DNA from: Jejuia algarum
Lineage (GTDB): Bacteria > Bacteroidota > Bacteroidia > Flavobacteriales > Flavobacteriaceae
Direction: 5' to 3'
NCBI GenBank assembly: GCA_947495775.1
Contig: CANMAQ010000001.1
Location: forward strand, 1-64,000
DNA length: 64,000 nt
Shown here: positions 42,228 to 51,521 of the stretch, piece by piece
Position numbering within the stretch: position 1 is the first letter of the stretch
How the letters are laid out: each line of letters begins with the position of its first letter
Notes under the pieces: generated by a model
What the model was told of the DNA's origin: nothing
What the model saw: only the letters and a program-made list of their open reading frames with translations
Database searches by the model: none
Position numbers and translations under genes: made by a program

Positions 42228-43253
42228 CTAGTGGTTGTACTTAAAAACACGCCTAGACACTTCTGTTGGCGTTGGAAAGTCTTTTGGTAAGCGTTTACGT
42301 TTTACCTTCCCTGTGGCGGCCCATTCTACCCCTCTTGTAAACAGCGTAATAAAGCCTACACACTCAAAAGATGCTACTTGATGCCCCAAAGTGGTATGAA
42401 AGATTCTTCCTTTTTTATAATCTATAGCCATGACGACAGGCTCTTTTTGTTGCAATTCGGGTGCTTTTTTAGTCGATACTGCCGTCGCTAAAACACGTAC
42501 ATTTTCGGCGGGGCCTCTTAAGTAAGCATAGCATTCATCTGTTGCATGCATCCATTGTGTTGGTAAGCCTTTCGTTATGGGATGCCTTTTAGCATAGGTG
42601 GTTACTACAAAAGCTTCGCGTTTACCATGAACACCAACAGGTCCAGAAGCCCTATCTTTTTTAACCTTATTCATTTCATCTACATATAAATAGACGCCTT
42701 TGGCATCTGTACGTCCACCCCATCCTCCAAGAGCAATCATCGTATTATAGGCCTCCCAATTGGGAAAACAATTATCTGCACTATGTATGCTCACAAAACC
42801 ACCTCCATTTGCCATATAAGTTTCAAAATTACGTTGGGTTTGTTCTGGCCAAGGCGCTGCATTGTAACCAAAATTTGAAATGACAACATCATATTTTGAG
42901 AAATCAGGACGAAACTCAGGATCTGTTTTAGGCGCGCCTTCAACACCTACTCCAACATTTGCATAGGGCAACCATTCACTAAAAGTCTCACTCTTGTACA
43001 GAAAGCGCGTTCTTGAAATGGCTACTGTATAGCGCCCTGTTGCTTCCAAATAGTGCTTTAACATGATTGTTGTTTTTGGCCAAACCACATGATGATTCTG
43101 TCCGTCTATAATAAGTGCCTTTAGTTTTTTTGATTGTAAGCCATATCCCGTGTTTGCAATTAAGACCGTGATAGAAAACAGTACAAGCCATAGGTGCTGT
43201 AGTGTATTATTAACCACCATGTATTTAATAAATTTCTGCTTCATTTTTGTCAT
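42228..43253 (-). CDS. ThuA-domain protein, secreted
   Basis: 341 residues. One hydrophobic N-terminal segment (LWLVLFSITVLIANTGYG, about 19-36) serves as signal. The rest is a ThuA fold (class I glutamine amidotransferase-like): KALIIDGQNHHVVW, YDVVISNFGYNAAPWPEQTQ, GGGFVSIHSADNCFPNWEAY, MHATDECYAYLRGP and RIFHTTLGHQVAS. In Bacteroidota such proteins accompany sugar or sulfatase loci, but none is near here. The catalytic role of ThuA domains is not settled. It lies 79 bases upstream of the ThiF-like gene on the same strand. Confidence 0.82.
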   Translation of the reverse strand: MTKMKQKFIKYMVVNNTLQHLWLVLFSITVLIANTGYGLQSKKLKALIIDGQNHHVVWPKTTIMLKHYLEATGRYTVAISRTRFLYKSETFSEWLPYANVGVGVEGAPKTDPEFRPDFSKYDVVISNFGYNAAPWPEQTQRNFETYMANGGGFVSIHSADNCFPNWEAYNTMIALGGWGGRTDAKGVYLYVDEMNKVKKDRASGPVGVHGKREAFVVTTYAKRHPITKGLPTQWMHATDECYAYLRGPAENVRVLATAVSTKKAPELQQKEPVVMAIDYKKGRIFHTTLGHQVASFECVGFITLFTRGVEWAATGKVKRKRLPKDFPTPTEVSRRVFKYNH

Positions 43254-43618
43254 TCTATAGCGTTTAGTCTCCTTGTTTTAAAACCACGTCTCTATATAAT
43301 TGATATCTCCCGATACTCACCTATGCTTTTTCCATTTTAAAAACACTTTTCATACTAATACGCATTCAAAAATAACTAAAAGTAAATATTAATCCTTAAA
43401 AGCCCCGAATGTTAAAGTTATACCAAATGACATGATTGGTTATTTTCCTATAAAAATAAACAAAACACTTTTACCAATGCTACTGTACTAATATGATTAC
43501 TTATTTTAAAACAAACATTAGATACTTTTATATCAGAACTGATATAGTACTATAAAAAATGGGATTGTATTAAAATACAATCCCATTTTTTCTTTAAAAT
43601 CTTACATTACGCCTTTAT
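43254..43618 (-). other. Intergenic stretch with a terminator
   Basis: Apart from the hairpin at 43555-43590, no gene or repeat was found in these 365 bases. Confidence 0.5.
43555..43590 (-). terminator. Terminator after the DUF302 lipoprotein gene
   Basis: A 16-pair perfect stem (AAAAATGGGATTGTAT) with a four-base loop and T/A tracts on both sides, 28 bases beyond the gene end; it can act on both strands. Confidence 0.9.
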
Positions 43619-44080
43619 CTATTCTGGAACTATAACCTTGTCCGTAATTATGTGTAGCGCATGGGTTATTTTTTGAAACACCTCATCTCTACCTACAATA
43701 GCATGTCTTTCTTTAAAATACAAAGGATTATTATAGGCTATTTTAGTTTTAGAAGCTTCGGTATATACAATTATCTTTTGGGGTAAATCTATACTTACTG
43801 TTGGACTGGCTTGCATAAGTGGTGTTCCTAATTTGGGGTTACCAAACATAATAATTTTAATAGGCTCTAAATCCAAACCAACTGAAGCTGCATTTTTACT
43901 ATGGTCTAATTCTAACAAGATTTTCAAGTTAGGGTTCCCCTCTAGTAATGTTCTTAGTTTAGTATATGTTGTCTCCACAGTGTAGGGACTATCTTTTATA
44001 ATAAGGTTATTTTCCATAGTTTTAGAATTGCATGAGATTACAAATACACTGCATACCAGTATCCATTTTAAAGTGTTCAT
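43619..44080 (-). CDS. DUF302 lipoprotein
   Basis: 153 residues. Signal peptide with lipobox VISC (Cys17). The mature part is a DUF302 domain: SPYTVETTYTKLRTLLEGN, LELDHSKNAASVGLDLEP, IIMFGNPKLGTPLMQASPTV, DLPQKIIVYTE and ERHAIVGRDEV. The GNPKxGTPLMQ motif is the family hallmark. DUF302 proteins are often next to copper or sulfur metabolism genes, and the azurin gene lies about 100 bases upstream. Their biochemical role is not established. Confidence 0.88.
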   Translation of the reverse strand: MNTLKWILVCSVFVISCNSKTMENNLIIKDSPYTVETTYTKLRTLLEGNPNLKILLELDHSKNAASVGLDLEPIKIIMFGNPKLGTPLMQASPTVSIDLPQKIIVYTEASKTKIAYNNPLYFKERHAIVGRDEVFQKITHALHIITDKVIVPE

Positions 44081-44183
44081 TTTTATTGATTTTTACGCAG
44101 CATATATTACACTGATGTTATAGTCGTAGTGCTTCCAAATTCTTTACGCTTTTTACTTCTAAAAACATCGTGTTAAAAGCGGA

Positions 44184-44690
44184 CTATTCCACAATAAACT
44201 TTCCTTTCATTAACGCATAATGTCCTGGAAAACTACAAATAAATTCATACACTCCAACGGCAGGTGCCTTAAATGTAACAGATGTAGTCTGTCCCCCTCC
44301 TATTAACGTTGTATGTGCCAAAACATCTGTTTTAGCATGCTCTGGGATGTACCCTGTTGCTCTTGCTGAAGCTGCTTTAGCTCCAAAAGCATTCCCATTA
44401 ACGCCTTGCTTTAAAAGCACAAAATTATGCCCCATTACATCAACACTCATACGTCCTGTATGCCGCAGTGTTAGCTTAACGTTTTGTCCTGACTTAACCC
44501 TCAACTCTTTTTTATCAAATTGCATGGCATCGCTTCCTGAAATCACAAGATGGACTTCGTTAGCAGTAGCGGTAACAACCGTTTCTTCTGTTTTTAACTG
44601 TAATTGGGGTTCCTTTTTGTGTTCTCCACCGCAAGCACATACTGTTAGGATAAAACAACTCCCTGCTATAAGGTTTAAAAATGTCTTCAT
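44184..44690 (-). CDS. Azurin-type blue copper protein, lipid-anchored
   Basis: 168 residues. The signal region contains a lipobox-like VCAC before GGEHKKEP, so it is probably a lipoprotein. The cupredoxin domain has GSDAMQFDKKELRVKSGQNV, RHTGRMSVDVMGHNFVLLK with the first copper His, and FICSFPGHYALMKG with Cys, second His and axial Met. These are the complete type 1 copper ligands. It should carry electrons in the periplasm. The dihaem cytochrome at 27.9 kb is a conceivable but unproven partner. DUF302 gene follows on the same strand. Confidence 0.9.
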   Translation of the reverse strand: MKTFLNLIAGSCFILTVCACGGEHKKEPQLQLKTEETVVTATANEVHLVISGSDAMQFDKKELRVKSGQNVKLTLRHTGRMSVDVMGHNFVLLKQGVNGNAFGAKAASARATGYIPEHAKTDVLAHTTLIGGGQTTSVTFKAPAVGVYEFICSFPGHYALMKGKFIVE

Positions 44691-44850
44691 TACTATTGGT
44701 TTTTAAATAGGCCTTTACTCAACGTAGTTTTGAACACCAAATTCTTAATTACACTTAGAAAAGCCTCTATAAAAATACAGATATATTTAACGCATGTATT
44801 CTAAAACCCTATAACGGGTTACAGTTACTCGTCTTATTCTCCTGTTCTTT

Positions 44851-46443
44851 TTAAAGCATATAATCTGTACTGATAAAATTTGATGTTTTCTTATCTAATA
44901 ATTCATTGAGAATGGCATTGTTATAAGCATTGTCTTTTGAAGCCACAAAGGTTCTAATAGAAAACGACCGTAGCGCATCTGTAACACTTAAAGTTGCTAC
45001 AGCAGAATCTTTACGCCCTGTAAAAGGATATACATCTGGACCGCGTTGGCAAGAACTGTTTAAATTAACACGGCATACTAAATTTACTAAAGCATCAATA
45101 AGCGGTGCTAATGTGGTTACATTTTTACCAAATAAACTCACTTGTTGTCCATAATCTGAATCTGCCATATCATTTAAAGGCTCTTCAATATCAGAAAACG
45201 GCACGACAGGAATTACAGGTCCAAATTGCTCTTCTTCAAATACACGCATGCCTTTTGCTACAGGATACAATACCGCTGGAAAAATAAAATTTTCTAAAGT
45301 TTGTCCCCCTTTAGCGTTTAATATTTGGGCTCCTTTGGCTGTAGCATCTGCAATAAGTTCTTGGATATAGGCTGGCTTATCCGTTTCTGGCAGCGGTGTT
45401 AATTTGGCACCATCCTCCCAAGGGTTTGCAAACTTTAATTGATCGACCTTGTAGGCAAAACGTCTGTTAAATTCCTCGACGATAGATTCATGAACATAAA
45501 GTACTTTTAATGCCGTACAACGTTGACCATTAAAGGACAATGTGCCCGCAATACATTCCTCCACAGCAAGGTCTAAATCGGCATCAGGCAATACAATCGC
45601 TGGGTTTTTAGCCTCTAAACCTAAGACCATACGTAAACGGTTCCCTTTTGGGTGCTGACTTTGTAAGGCATTGGCCGATTTACTATTACCAATAAGTGCC
45701 AACACATCTACCTTACCTGATTTCATGATAGGGGCGGCTAAAACACGCCCTCTGCCATACACTACATTAACCACACCTTTTGGAAAACTATTTTGAAACG
45801 CTTCTAATAATGGTGATAGTAATAATACTCCTAACTTAGCTGGTTTAAAAATCGCTGTATTCCCCATAATAAGAGCAGGGATTAATAAACAAAACGTTTC
45901 ATTTAAAGGGTAATTATAGGGCCCTAAACACAATACGACTCCCAAAGGGCCTCTACGAATGTGTGCATAGACACCAGAGTTCTTTTCAAATCTTGCGGCA
46001 TCTCTATCAAGGTCTTTATAAGCTTCGATAGTATCGTATATGTAGTCTACAGTTCTATCAAATTCTTTTTGAGAATCGGGTAACGTTTTCCCTATTTCCC
46101 ACATGAGTAATTTTACCACCTCGTCGCGTTTGGTTTTCATTTGTTCCACAAATTCTTCCAAACAAGCAATTCGTGCTTCTACTTTCATGGTAGGCCATAA
46201 GCCTTGTCCGTTATCGTAAGCTGCTGTTGCAGAATTTAAAGCCTCTACAGCTTCGGTTTCTCCCAACTGTGGAATAGTTCCTAAAAGTGTTGGCCGATAT
46301 GTTTCTGTCGATGAAATTGTAGAATAAATCTCGGTAGTAGCACCTTGCCACTGCTTTAATTCACCATCCACCAAGTATGTCGTTTGATGTAAAAGTGATT
46401 TTATTTTATAGGCTTCTGGTATATGAGTTAACGTTTCTGTCAT
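44851..46443 (-). CDS. gapN: NADP-dependent glyceraldehyde-3-phosphate dehydrogenase (GapN-like)
   Basis: 530 residues from the ATG at 46443 (an ATG 13 codons earlier is possible). Aldehyde-dehydrogenase superfamily: PYNYPLNETFCLLIPALIMG at the cofactor site, general-base Glu in GLEAKNPAIV, catalytic Cys in FNGQRCTALKV, and EEEQFGPVIPVVPF. The C-terminal GPDVYPFTGRKDSAVATLSV and SIRTFVASK are typical of the non-phosphorylating GAPDH branch. It oxidises glyceraldehyde-3-phosphate to 3-phosphoglycerate yielding NADPH and no ATP. Slightly longer than the common ~480-500 residues. Stands alone between the azurin gene and a terminator. Confidence 0.83.
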   Translation of the reverse strand: MTETLTHIPEAYKIKSLLHQTTYLVDGELKQWQGATTEIYSTISSTETYRPTLLGTIPQLGETEAVEALNSATAAYDNGQGLWPTMKVEARIACLEEFVEQMKTKRDEVVKLLMWEIGKTLPDSQKEFDRTVDYIYDTIEAYKDLDRDAARFEKNSGVYAHIRRGPLGVVLCLGPYNYPLNETFCLLIPALIMGNTAIFKPAKLGVLLLSPLLEAFQNSFPKGVVNVVYGRGRVLAAPIMKSGKVDVLALIGNSKSANALQSQHPKGNRLRMVLGLEAKNPAIVLPDADLDLAVEECIAGTLSFNGQRCTALKVLYVHESIVEEFNRRFAYKVDQLKFANPWEDGAKLTPLPETDKPAYIQELIADATAKGAQILNAKGGQTLENFIFPAVLYPVAKGMRVFEEEQFGPVIPVVPFSDIEEPLNDMADSDYGQQVSLFGKNVTTLAPLIDALVNLVCRVNLNSSCQRGPDVYPFTGRKDSAVATLSVTDALRSFSIRTFVASKDNAYNNAILNELLDKKTSNFISTDYML

Positions 46444-46498
46444 AATTTTAACTTTTCTTAAAGCTAAGATACCTAATAACATTTAAAATAAATAGCAC

Positions 46499-46535
46499 AA
46501 AAGTCATTTACAACATTACACTGCAAATGACTTTT
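46499..46535. terminator. Hairpin after the 159-residue lipoprotein gene
   Basis: Stem AAAAGTCATTT/AAATGACTTTT, 11 perfect pairs, with a 15-base loop. T/A tracts on both sides. Lies between two minus-strand genes and would end the upstream one. Confidence 0.75.
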
Positions 46536-46563
46536 AAAATTTTGAAGGTATAGATAAGCCTTA

Positions 46564-47043
46564 CTACAGTATACCTCTAGGTCCCACTGTATATTGCGCA
46601 AGCACAAAAGTACGAGCTACAACTGTTTGACCTCTTCTACACATGGTTAATACAATATTAGCCTTGCTTTTATTACTTGGGTCTACAGAATAGTAATATG
46701 GAACATTATTTTTCTGATCAGCAGCACTCCCTTTAAAGTAAGTATTTGTATTTGTAACTCTATTACAAACTGCAATTCTGTTTCTATTTAAAGTGGCAAT
46801 ATCTCTAGCCCCGTACCTTTTTAATGCAGAAACATTATCGGATAATGCTGACGATCTTTTGGAAGTTGCTCGTAGACCATGACTAACCAAATCTGATACT
46901 TTAGCAGTTAAAGTGTTAACACTTGTGTCTTCTAAAATTAATGTTTCTTCTTGCAATAAATTTTCACTTTCTGCTGAACACGACTGTAATTGTAAGATTG
47001 CAACCACGCTTAATATACTGTAGATTGTTTTAAAATAATTCAT
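46564..47043 (-). CDS. Putative lipoprotein of unknown function
   Basis: 159 residues. Signal peptide ending in the lipobox LQSC (about Cys22) followed by SAESENLLQEETLILED as acidic tether. The mature part has two Cys (in RIAVCNRVTN and VLTMCRRGQT) and ends in a hydrophobic beta-like segment TVVARTFVLAQYTVGPRGIL. No family recognised. A -7 box TAGTTTTG lies about 45 bases upstream of the start. A hairpin terminator follows. Confidence 0.65.
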   Translation of the reverse strand: MNYFKTIYSILSVVAILQLQSCSAESENLLQEETLILEDTSVNTLTAKVSDLVSHGLRATSKRSSALSDNVSALKRYGARDIATLNRNRIAVCNRVTNTNTYFKGSAADQKNNVPYYYSVDPSNKSKANIVLTMCRRGQTVVARTFVLAQYTVGPRGIL

Positions 47044-47567
47044 AATTGTTGTTTTTTTAATTAGTTATTATTTGTTTTTTTTCACACAAAACTAAGATAA
47101 ACATTACAAATTTAAGGTGATATTAGGTGAATAGTCCCAAATTATAGGTCAAATAATTTTATCAAAACATAAACTACTCAGTCCTGAAGGAATAGGGCAC
47201 AGAAAACAGAGATGTTGCGATATCAAAGCTGTTTTTGGAAACATAAAACACAATATGAACTTTAAACGCTTTATGTAAAAAGGAATGAAAAAAGTGAATA
47301 TCGAAATAGGACTCGTAGCAATAGCTACACAAGCTTAATAAACTCGTGAAAATGGCATAAAAACCTAAAAGAAAAGGTCGCCCATTTTCTTTTTGGGCGA
47401 CCTCTTTAAATCAATTTTATAAATAATTACCAACCCATTTTAGGATGGCTCAAGGTTTGATTTATGCATTAACATCATAAGAAATACTAATTATCTACAA
47501 CTAATCAAATTTCTTTATGTTTAATGGTAATACAGAAATCAAACCTTTAAAAGACGCTACTTATATT
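47044..47567 (-). other. Intergenic stretch of about 520 bases
   Basis: It holds the promoter of the 159-residue lipoprotein gene at its left end (TAGTTTTG on the minus strand near 47085-47092) and a terminator at 47375-47403. No gene was found in the remainder. Confidence 0.5.
47375..47403 (-). terminator. Terminator of the 47.6-48.9 kb gene pair
   Basis: Ten perfect pairs AGGTCGCCCA/TGGGCGACCT with a nine-base loop and a T run on the minus strand, about 165 bases after the gene end. Confidence 0.85.
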
Positions 47568-48179
47568 TTAATCAATACAAGCACCTGAACAAAGAGAATA
47601 CGTCGTAGCACATTTATCACTTTTATCCTCTATTGAAAGCCCTACTGCAGTAGCACAACCCCCACTCAAGGTGGTTATTGCACTTACTCCTGCTATCGCT
47701 GCTCCTCCCTCACTTATTGCAACGACACCAAGTATTCCTGCTATACCAACGACTAGACAAGCAACAAACGCAGTTGCTCTCCAACCAAGCGCACCAACAC
47801 ATGTACCATATACTTCAGTACATTTTTTAAGACAACCAAAATCTACTCCTTTTTTTAAAACCTTTTTAGCCGAAGCTTCTATTACAGCTTTTTGATCATC
47901 CTTCTCTAAAGCTTCGAACCAAGCATTGTCTTCTTTAACTTTTTCAATATTTTTTGCAATCTCATCTATTTCACTTTTTTTAATTTCGACATTATCGGTC
48001 ATCATAGTAATATACGAGTGTGCGACCGACCTTTTAAAATTTACATCGTTTGCAAGGGTTATACTATATGTTTCTATTTGTTCTTCTGATAATTCTTCAT
48101 TGCAAGAAGCTTGAACATTTAAATAACCAAAAAATAAAATTAAGGAGAATAGTTTTGTCAATTTATTAATATTTTTCAT
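47568..48179 (-). CDS. Secreted Cys-rich protein with a glycine-rich hydrophobic domain
   Basis: 203 residues. Signal peptide (LFSLILFFGYLNVQAS) is followed by an acidic helical region (about 25-105) and then a domain with nine cysteines: GCLKKCTEVYGTC, a hydrophobic Gly/Ala-rich stretch (VACLVVGIAGILGVVAISEG and AAIAGVSAITTLSGG), and a Cys-rich end KCATTYSLCSGACID. The pattern, helical pro-region plus a small-residue hydrophobic helix hairpin, is reminiscent of membrane-active exported peptides, but I recognise no family. It lies 27 bases after the lipoprotein gene at 48207, in one transcript headed by the conserved leader element. Confidence 0.7.
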   Translation of the reverse strand: MKNINKLTKLFSLILFFGYLNVQASCNEELSEEQIETYSITLANDVNFKRSVAHSYITMMTDNVEIKKSEIDEIAKNIEKVKEDNAWFEALEKDDQKAVIEASAKKVLKKGVDFGCLKKCTEVYGTCVGALGWRATAFVACLVVGIAGILGVVAISEGGAAIAGVSAITTLSGGCATAVGLSIEDKSDKCATTYSLCSGACID

Positions 48180-48206
48180 TTTTAGTATGTTTTATATTTA
48201 GTTTAT

Positions 48207-48878
48207 TTATTTTTTGTAGTTGATTTTATGAGACCCAACATGGTAGGATATACTGTTATTCTGTCGGTTATGATAAACATACATTTTTACCTTAGTACTT
48301 TGTCCCTTAAAATTCTTTTTCGAATAAAAAATAACGTCTGCTTCTTTATTAGAATGATTTAATATGCTAACCTTTCTATTTACTTTTTTAAATAATGTAG
48401 ATTTAGCTCTTTGACTTTTATTTTTTTTCACAAAATGATGGCTAGAATGTTGTGCTCCATAATTTTTGTAATTTGATGTAGCCAAATGGATAAAATTCTT
48501 TTTATTATGCTTTCCATGCATTACAATTATAACCGATCCGCTCCTTTTAGCTTTAGAGGTCAATCCTCCAGTCTCTTCATCGCTTTCAGCAAGCCTTTCA
48601 TTTTGTTCTTCCAAAGTAGGATAAAAAGTCACAACATTACCATCGATTTCAGTATGCATAGACGTTTCTAACAAGTTTTTAATTTCATCTTCATTATCTA
48701 TTTTTTTACCCCGTAGATAATATTCCGCAGATGGATCTAAAGCTATAGCCTCATCTGGAACACGGCTTTCGACCTCATTAAAAGGTTGAACATCTTCGCC
48801 TCCATCGTCTTTGCCACAAGAGGCAAAAATCACTGTAAGCATTAATACTGCTAGCATTTTTAGTTTAAAAATTTTCAT
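48207..48878 (-). CDS. Lipoprotein with a crystallin-like basic C-terminal domain
   Basis: 223 residues. Signal peptide and lipobox FASC (Cys21), acidic tether (GKDDGGEDVQPFNEVES), an acidic middle, and from about residue 115 a strongly basic, His/Lys-rich part. The end VIFYSKKNFKGQSTKVKMYV resembles the Greek-key motif of beta/gamma-crystallin domains (F/Y-x-x-x-x-F-x-G-x-S), but only one motif is clear. Function unknown. It is the first gene after the leader element at 48899-48933, and a second secreted protein follows. Confidence 0.65.
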   Translation of the reverse strand: MKIFKLKMLAVLMLTVIFASCGKDDGGEDVQPFNEVESRVPDEAIALDPSAEYYLRGKKIDNEDEIKNLLETSMHTEIDGNVVTFYPTLEEQNERLAESDEETGGLTSKAKRSGSVIIVMHGKHNKKNFIHLATSNYKNYGAQHSSHHFVKKNKSQRAKSTLFKKVNRKVSILNHSNKEADVIFYSKKNFKGQSTKVKMYVYHNRQNNSISYHVGSHKINYKK

Positions 48879-48898
48879 TCTAAATAAATTAAAGTTAG

Positions 48899-48933
48899 TT
48901 TACCTACTCTATTCAAGCTTTTCGGTTACCGCT
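48899..48933 (-). promoter_or_regulatory. Conserved leader-RNA element, copy 4 (before the crystallin-like lipoprotein)
   Basis: On the minus strand AGC/GCT enclose the 12-base loop GGTAACCGAAAA, then GAGTAGGT after six bases, 23 bases before the ATG. The A-T pair replacing G-C at the stem base is compensatory relative to the other three copies. Confidence 0.6.
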
Positions 48934-49290
48934 TTTCTCTTTTGACTTCTGTGGCAAAGAATATCTATATTAGTAGATTCATTGAATACATAAAACCAAA
49001 ATAACTCTTAATTTTCTGTAAAAGTAATATGTATAGCATTACAAAAAATATTTATAGGCAGAAGTAACCTACCTATAGGTAGAAATAAACTCTCAATAGG
49101 TAAGCGGTAATAATAGCTCCTATAAATAGGCGTTATGAGGTTAATTTTTGAGATTATCAATCTTTTATTTTTGACTCAGTTCATCAAAAAAAACAATGCT
49201 TAAATATCAGATTCTATTTACAATTTGAAATGCTTAAAAAAAATACTACACTATGTACAAACGCATTGCTAAACCTTATCCTATCAATAC

Positions 49291-49328
49291 AAAAAGAGCG
49301 CTCACCCATTTGTGCAAGCGCTCTTTTT
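49291..49328. terminator. Hairpin with A/T tracts
   Basis: Stem AAAAAGAGCGCT/AGCGCTCTTTTT, 12 perfect pairs, 14-base loop. It is 250 bases away from the nearest gene end, so its transcript is not clear. Confidence 0.75.
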
Positions 49329-49540
49329 TATTTTGTTTAGCACTTCTATTTCTAAAATAGATTTAGACAACGGCACTAGTTTGGTGAGAAACAATTAAAG
49401 CATAAACTCTATTCTGTTGCAAAACAGAACGCATAGTTACTCTTGAAATAGCTTCACTAAAAATAGAAACCAATATGAGGTATCATTAAAGCAATCTACA
49501 ATTGTAAGTCTTTCTCTAAGAACATATATTCTAAGAAATG

Positions 49541-49578
49541 AAACAGCCCGCTTGAAAACGATTTCAAGCGGGCTGTTT
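49541..49578. terminator. Strong bidirectional terminator after the broken T9SS gene
   Basis: 17 perfect pairs (AAACAGCCCGCTTGAAA) with a four-base loop and T tracts on both sides, 30 bases beyond the 3' end of the pseudogene. Confidence 0.9.
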
Positions 49579-49607
49579 TTAGCATTTGCTTATTTAATAA
49601 TAATAAT

Positions 49608-51426
49608 TTATTTTTTTATAAACTTAACACCTTGCATATTTGCAGTAATACCTCTTGCTTTTAAGAAGTATAATCCAGAAGATAAGCTGCTAACATCCAT
49701 TTCAAATTTAGTGATACGCTTAGGTATTTTTATAGACTTAACGACTTCTCCTAATGCGTTATAAATTAAGATCTGCTCTAGCGTACTACCTTCAACAATC
49801 ATAAAAGTGTTCGCAGGATTTGGATATAATTTTAAGGACTTACTTTGTGAAGCATTCACGTTTTTGCTTTCCAAAGCTTTACCAGAATTACAATTTTTAA
49901 GTCGCTCTTTTTGCCCCTCACCTTTGGACTTTACATAATCTTTAGACAAAATAAATTTATCCATTTCAAAGCCGTCTTCTCTCATAGAAAAAGATACTGT
50001 ATGCACACCTGGTGACGGTACATTTAAAAATATTTTACGCGCTTCTCCATAGTGATTCGCATTGGTGCATTGTTTACTTTCCCAAGCCCACTTGTTTTTA
50101 TCTGAGCACCACTGCATTTTTTTTCTAGAATCTGGCCATTTGCCATTTAAACCAACATATACCCCATTATCTTCAGATCCTGTTGAATAGACTCTAGCCC
50201 AAACAAAACACTTACCTGCGGAGGCAAACTCTACCTTGTAGTTCACAATAGCCAACTTCCCTGGAGCATCAGAGAAATTTTCTCCTTTAATAAGTTTATC
50301 TTTATGTACAGCTCGTGTATCTGGTAATAGCCTTCCGCATCTAAATCGGTACACCTGTTTGGTAACCATAATAATACTCTACGCCCATACCTCCTGCCAT
50401 AAACGTTGCCCACAGCACCTGATCTCGCACCGTAGTATTCCCTTTAAGATCTGCGTCTATACCTATCTGTACATTGCCTGGTTCATCGCATGCAACTCCC
50501 CATTTTTTTTCTGCTTTTGCAGACGCATCAACCCATTTCTTAATAACACCGTAAATCTTAAAATTATTGGTTTGTATAGAAGCGCCTGTAAGTTGTGATT
50601 TGTCTCCTAATAACGGCGTATAAGACTTATCTCTACTATTGGGATAGGTATGTAAAACGATATGGTGCTTATAAGCATCCTTAGCTTTTATAAAAGAGGC
50701 TATACTTTTCACCACATTTGTTGGTATGGTAGACTCCTCTGCAATATTCCAGTTTAAGGCTAAATGGTGCCCAAAGCGTGCTATTAACGCTCGATAATAT
50801 ACTTTACGCTGTGTCCCATTTTTGTTTCCATCCATGAGGTTATCATTTTCGGTCTCCATGGTCTTAAAATGTAAAAACATCCCTTTTTTATCGGCATATT
50901 CAAATACCTTTTCCCATTGCGCCATTTTAGAAATATCAAAACGATCTTTATACACCTCTTTATTCCATTGATCGGCATCTTTAAACCTATTTGTATTTGC
51001 TTTCTGAAACTTTTAATACATGCGGAAATACATTGTCATCATCACCATGAAGACTAAATGTTAAAATAGAGAAGGCATTAAGGCCCTTTCCTAACAAATA
51101 ATTAACCATACCTAATATTTCAGACCCCTTACCCTTTTGCCATGTGTACGAAGCAACATCCTTAGCGTCGTAGTCCTTTTGGTGTGGCTTCCAAGATTTT
51201 CTGCGATTTCCTATGTTAGGGGTATGATCAAAATCATTGTAAGCAAGTGCATTTTCAGGAGAGTCTGCCCCTCCTTTAAAAAACCAATCTCCATTAGGAG
51301 CTTCTGGTGCAGTACCAGAAAAGCGTAAATAATGTTCCCCTACATATTGCAACAGCCCTTTGGTTTTTGTGCCTCTACTGAAAATGCAGCAGATAGCATT
51401 ATTAGCATGATAACTAATTTTTTCAT
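49608..51426 (-). pseudogene. Broken T9SS-secreted glycoside-hydrolase-like gene
   Basis: The parts of one large protein lie in order but in different frames. A signal peptide starts at 51426 (MKKLVIMLIMLSAAFSVEAQ) and soon meets a stop. Then 51352-50987 has LRFSGTAPEAPNGDWFFKGG and DSPENALAYNDFD, known from DUF5060-type secreted hydrolases, where it follows a large N-terminal domain that is missing here. A frameshift near 50985 leads into HFKTMETENDNLMDG and GVACDEPGNVQIGID (to 50341). Another deletion/frameshift leads to 49608-50369 with GVYVGLNGKWPDSRKKMQW and a T9SS sorting domain (LKLYPNPANTFMIVEGS). At least three lesions, so not functional. Sequencing error cannot explain the missing domains. 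Confidence 0.8.
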
Positions 51427-51521
51427 GTTGTTTTTAGTTTAGTTGTTTTACACAACAAATAAAAACATTTTCTTTATAACGAGGGTTTTTTCTTTAAATC
51501 AAAATACAACTAAAACCTGCT

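Larger units (their letters stand above)
48934..49607. other. Intergenic stretch of about 670 bases with two terminators and a palindrome
   Basis: No gene found. It contains CTACCTATAGGTAG, a perfect 14-base palindrome within 49067-49082, set in a run of TATAGG-like repeats, and the two hairpins at 49291 and 49541. Confidence 0.5.
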
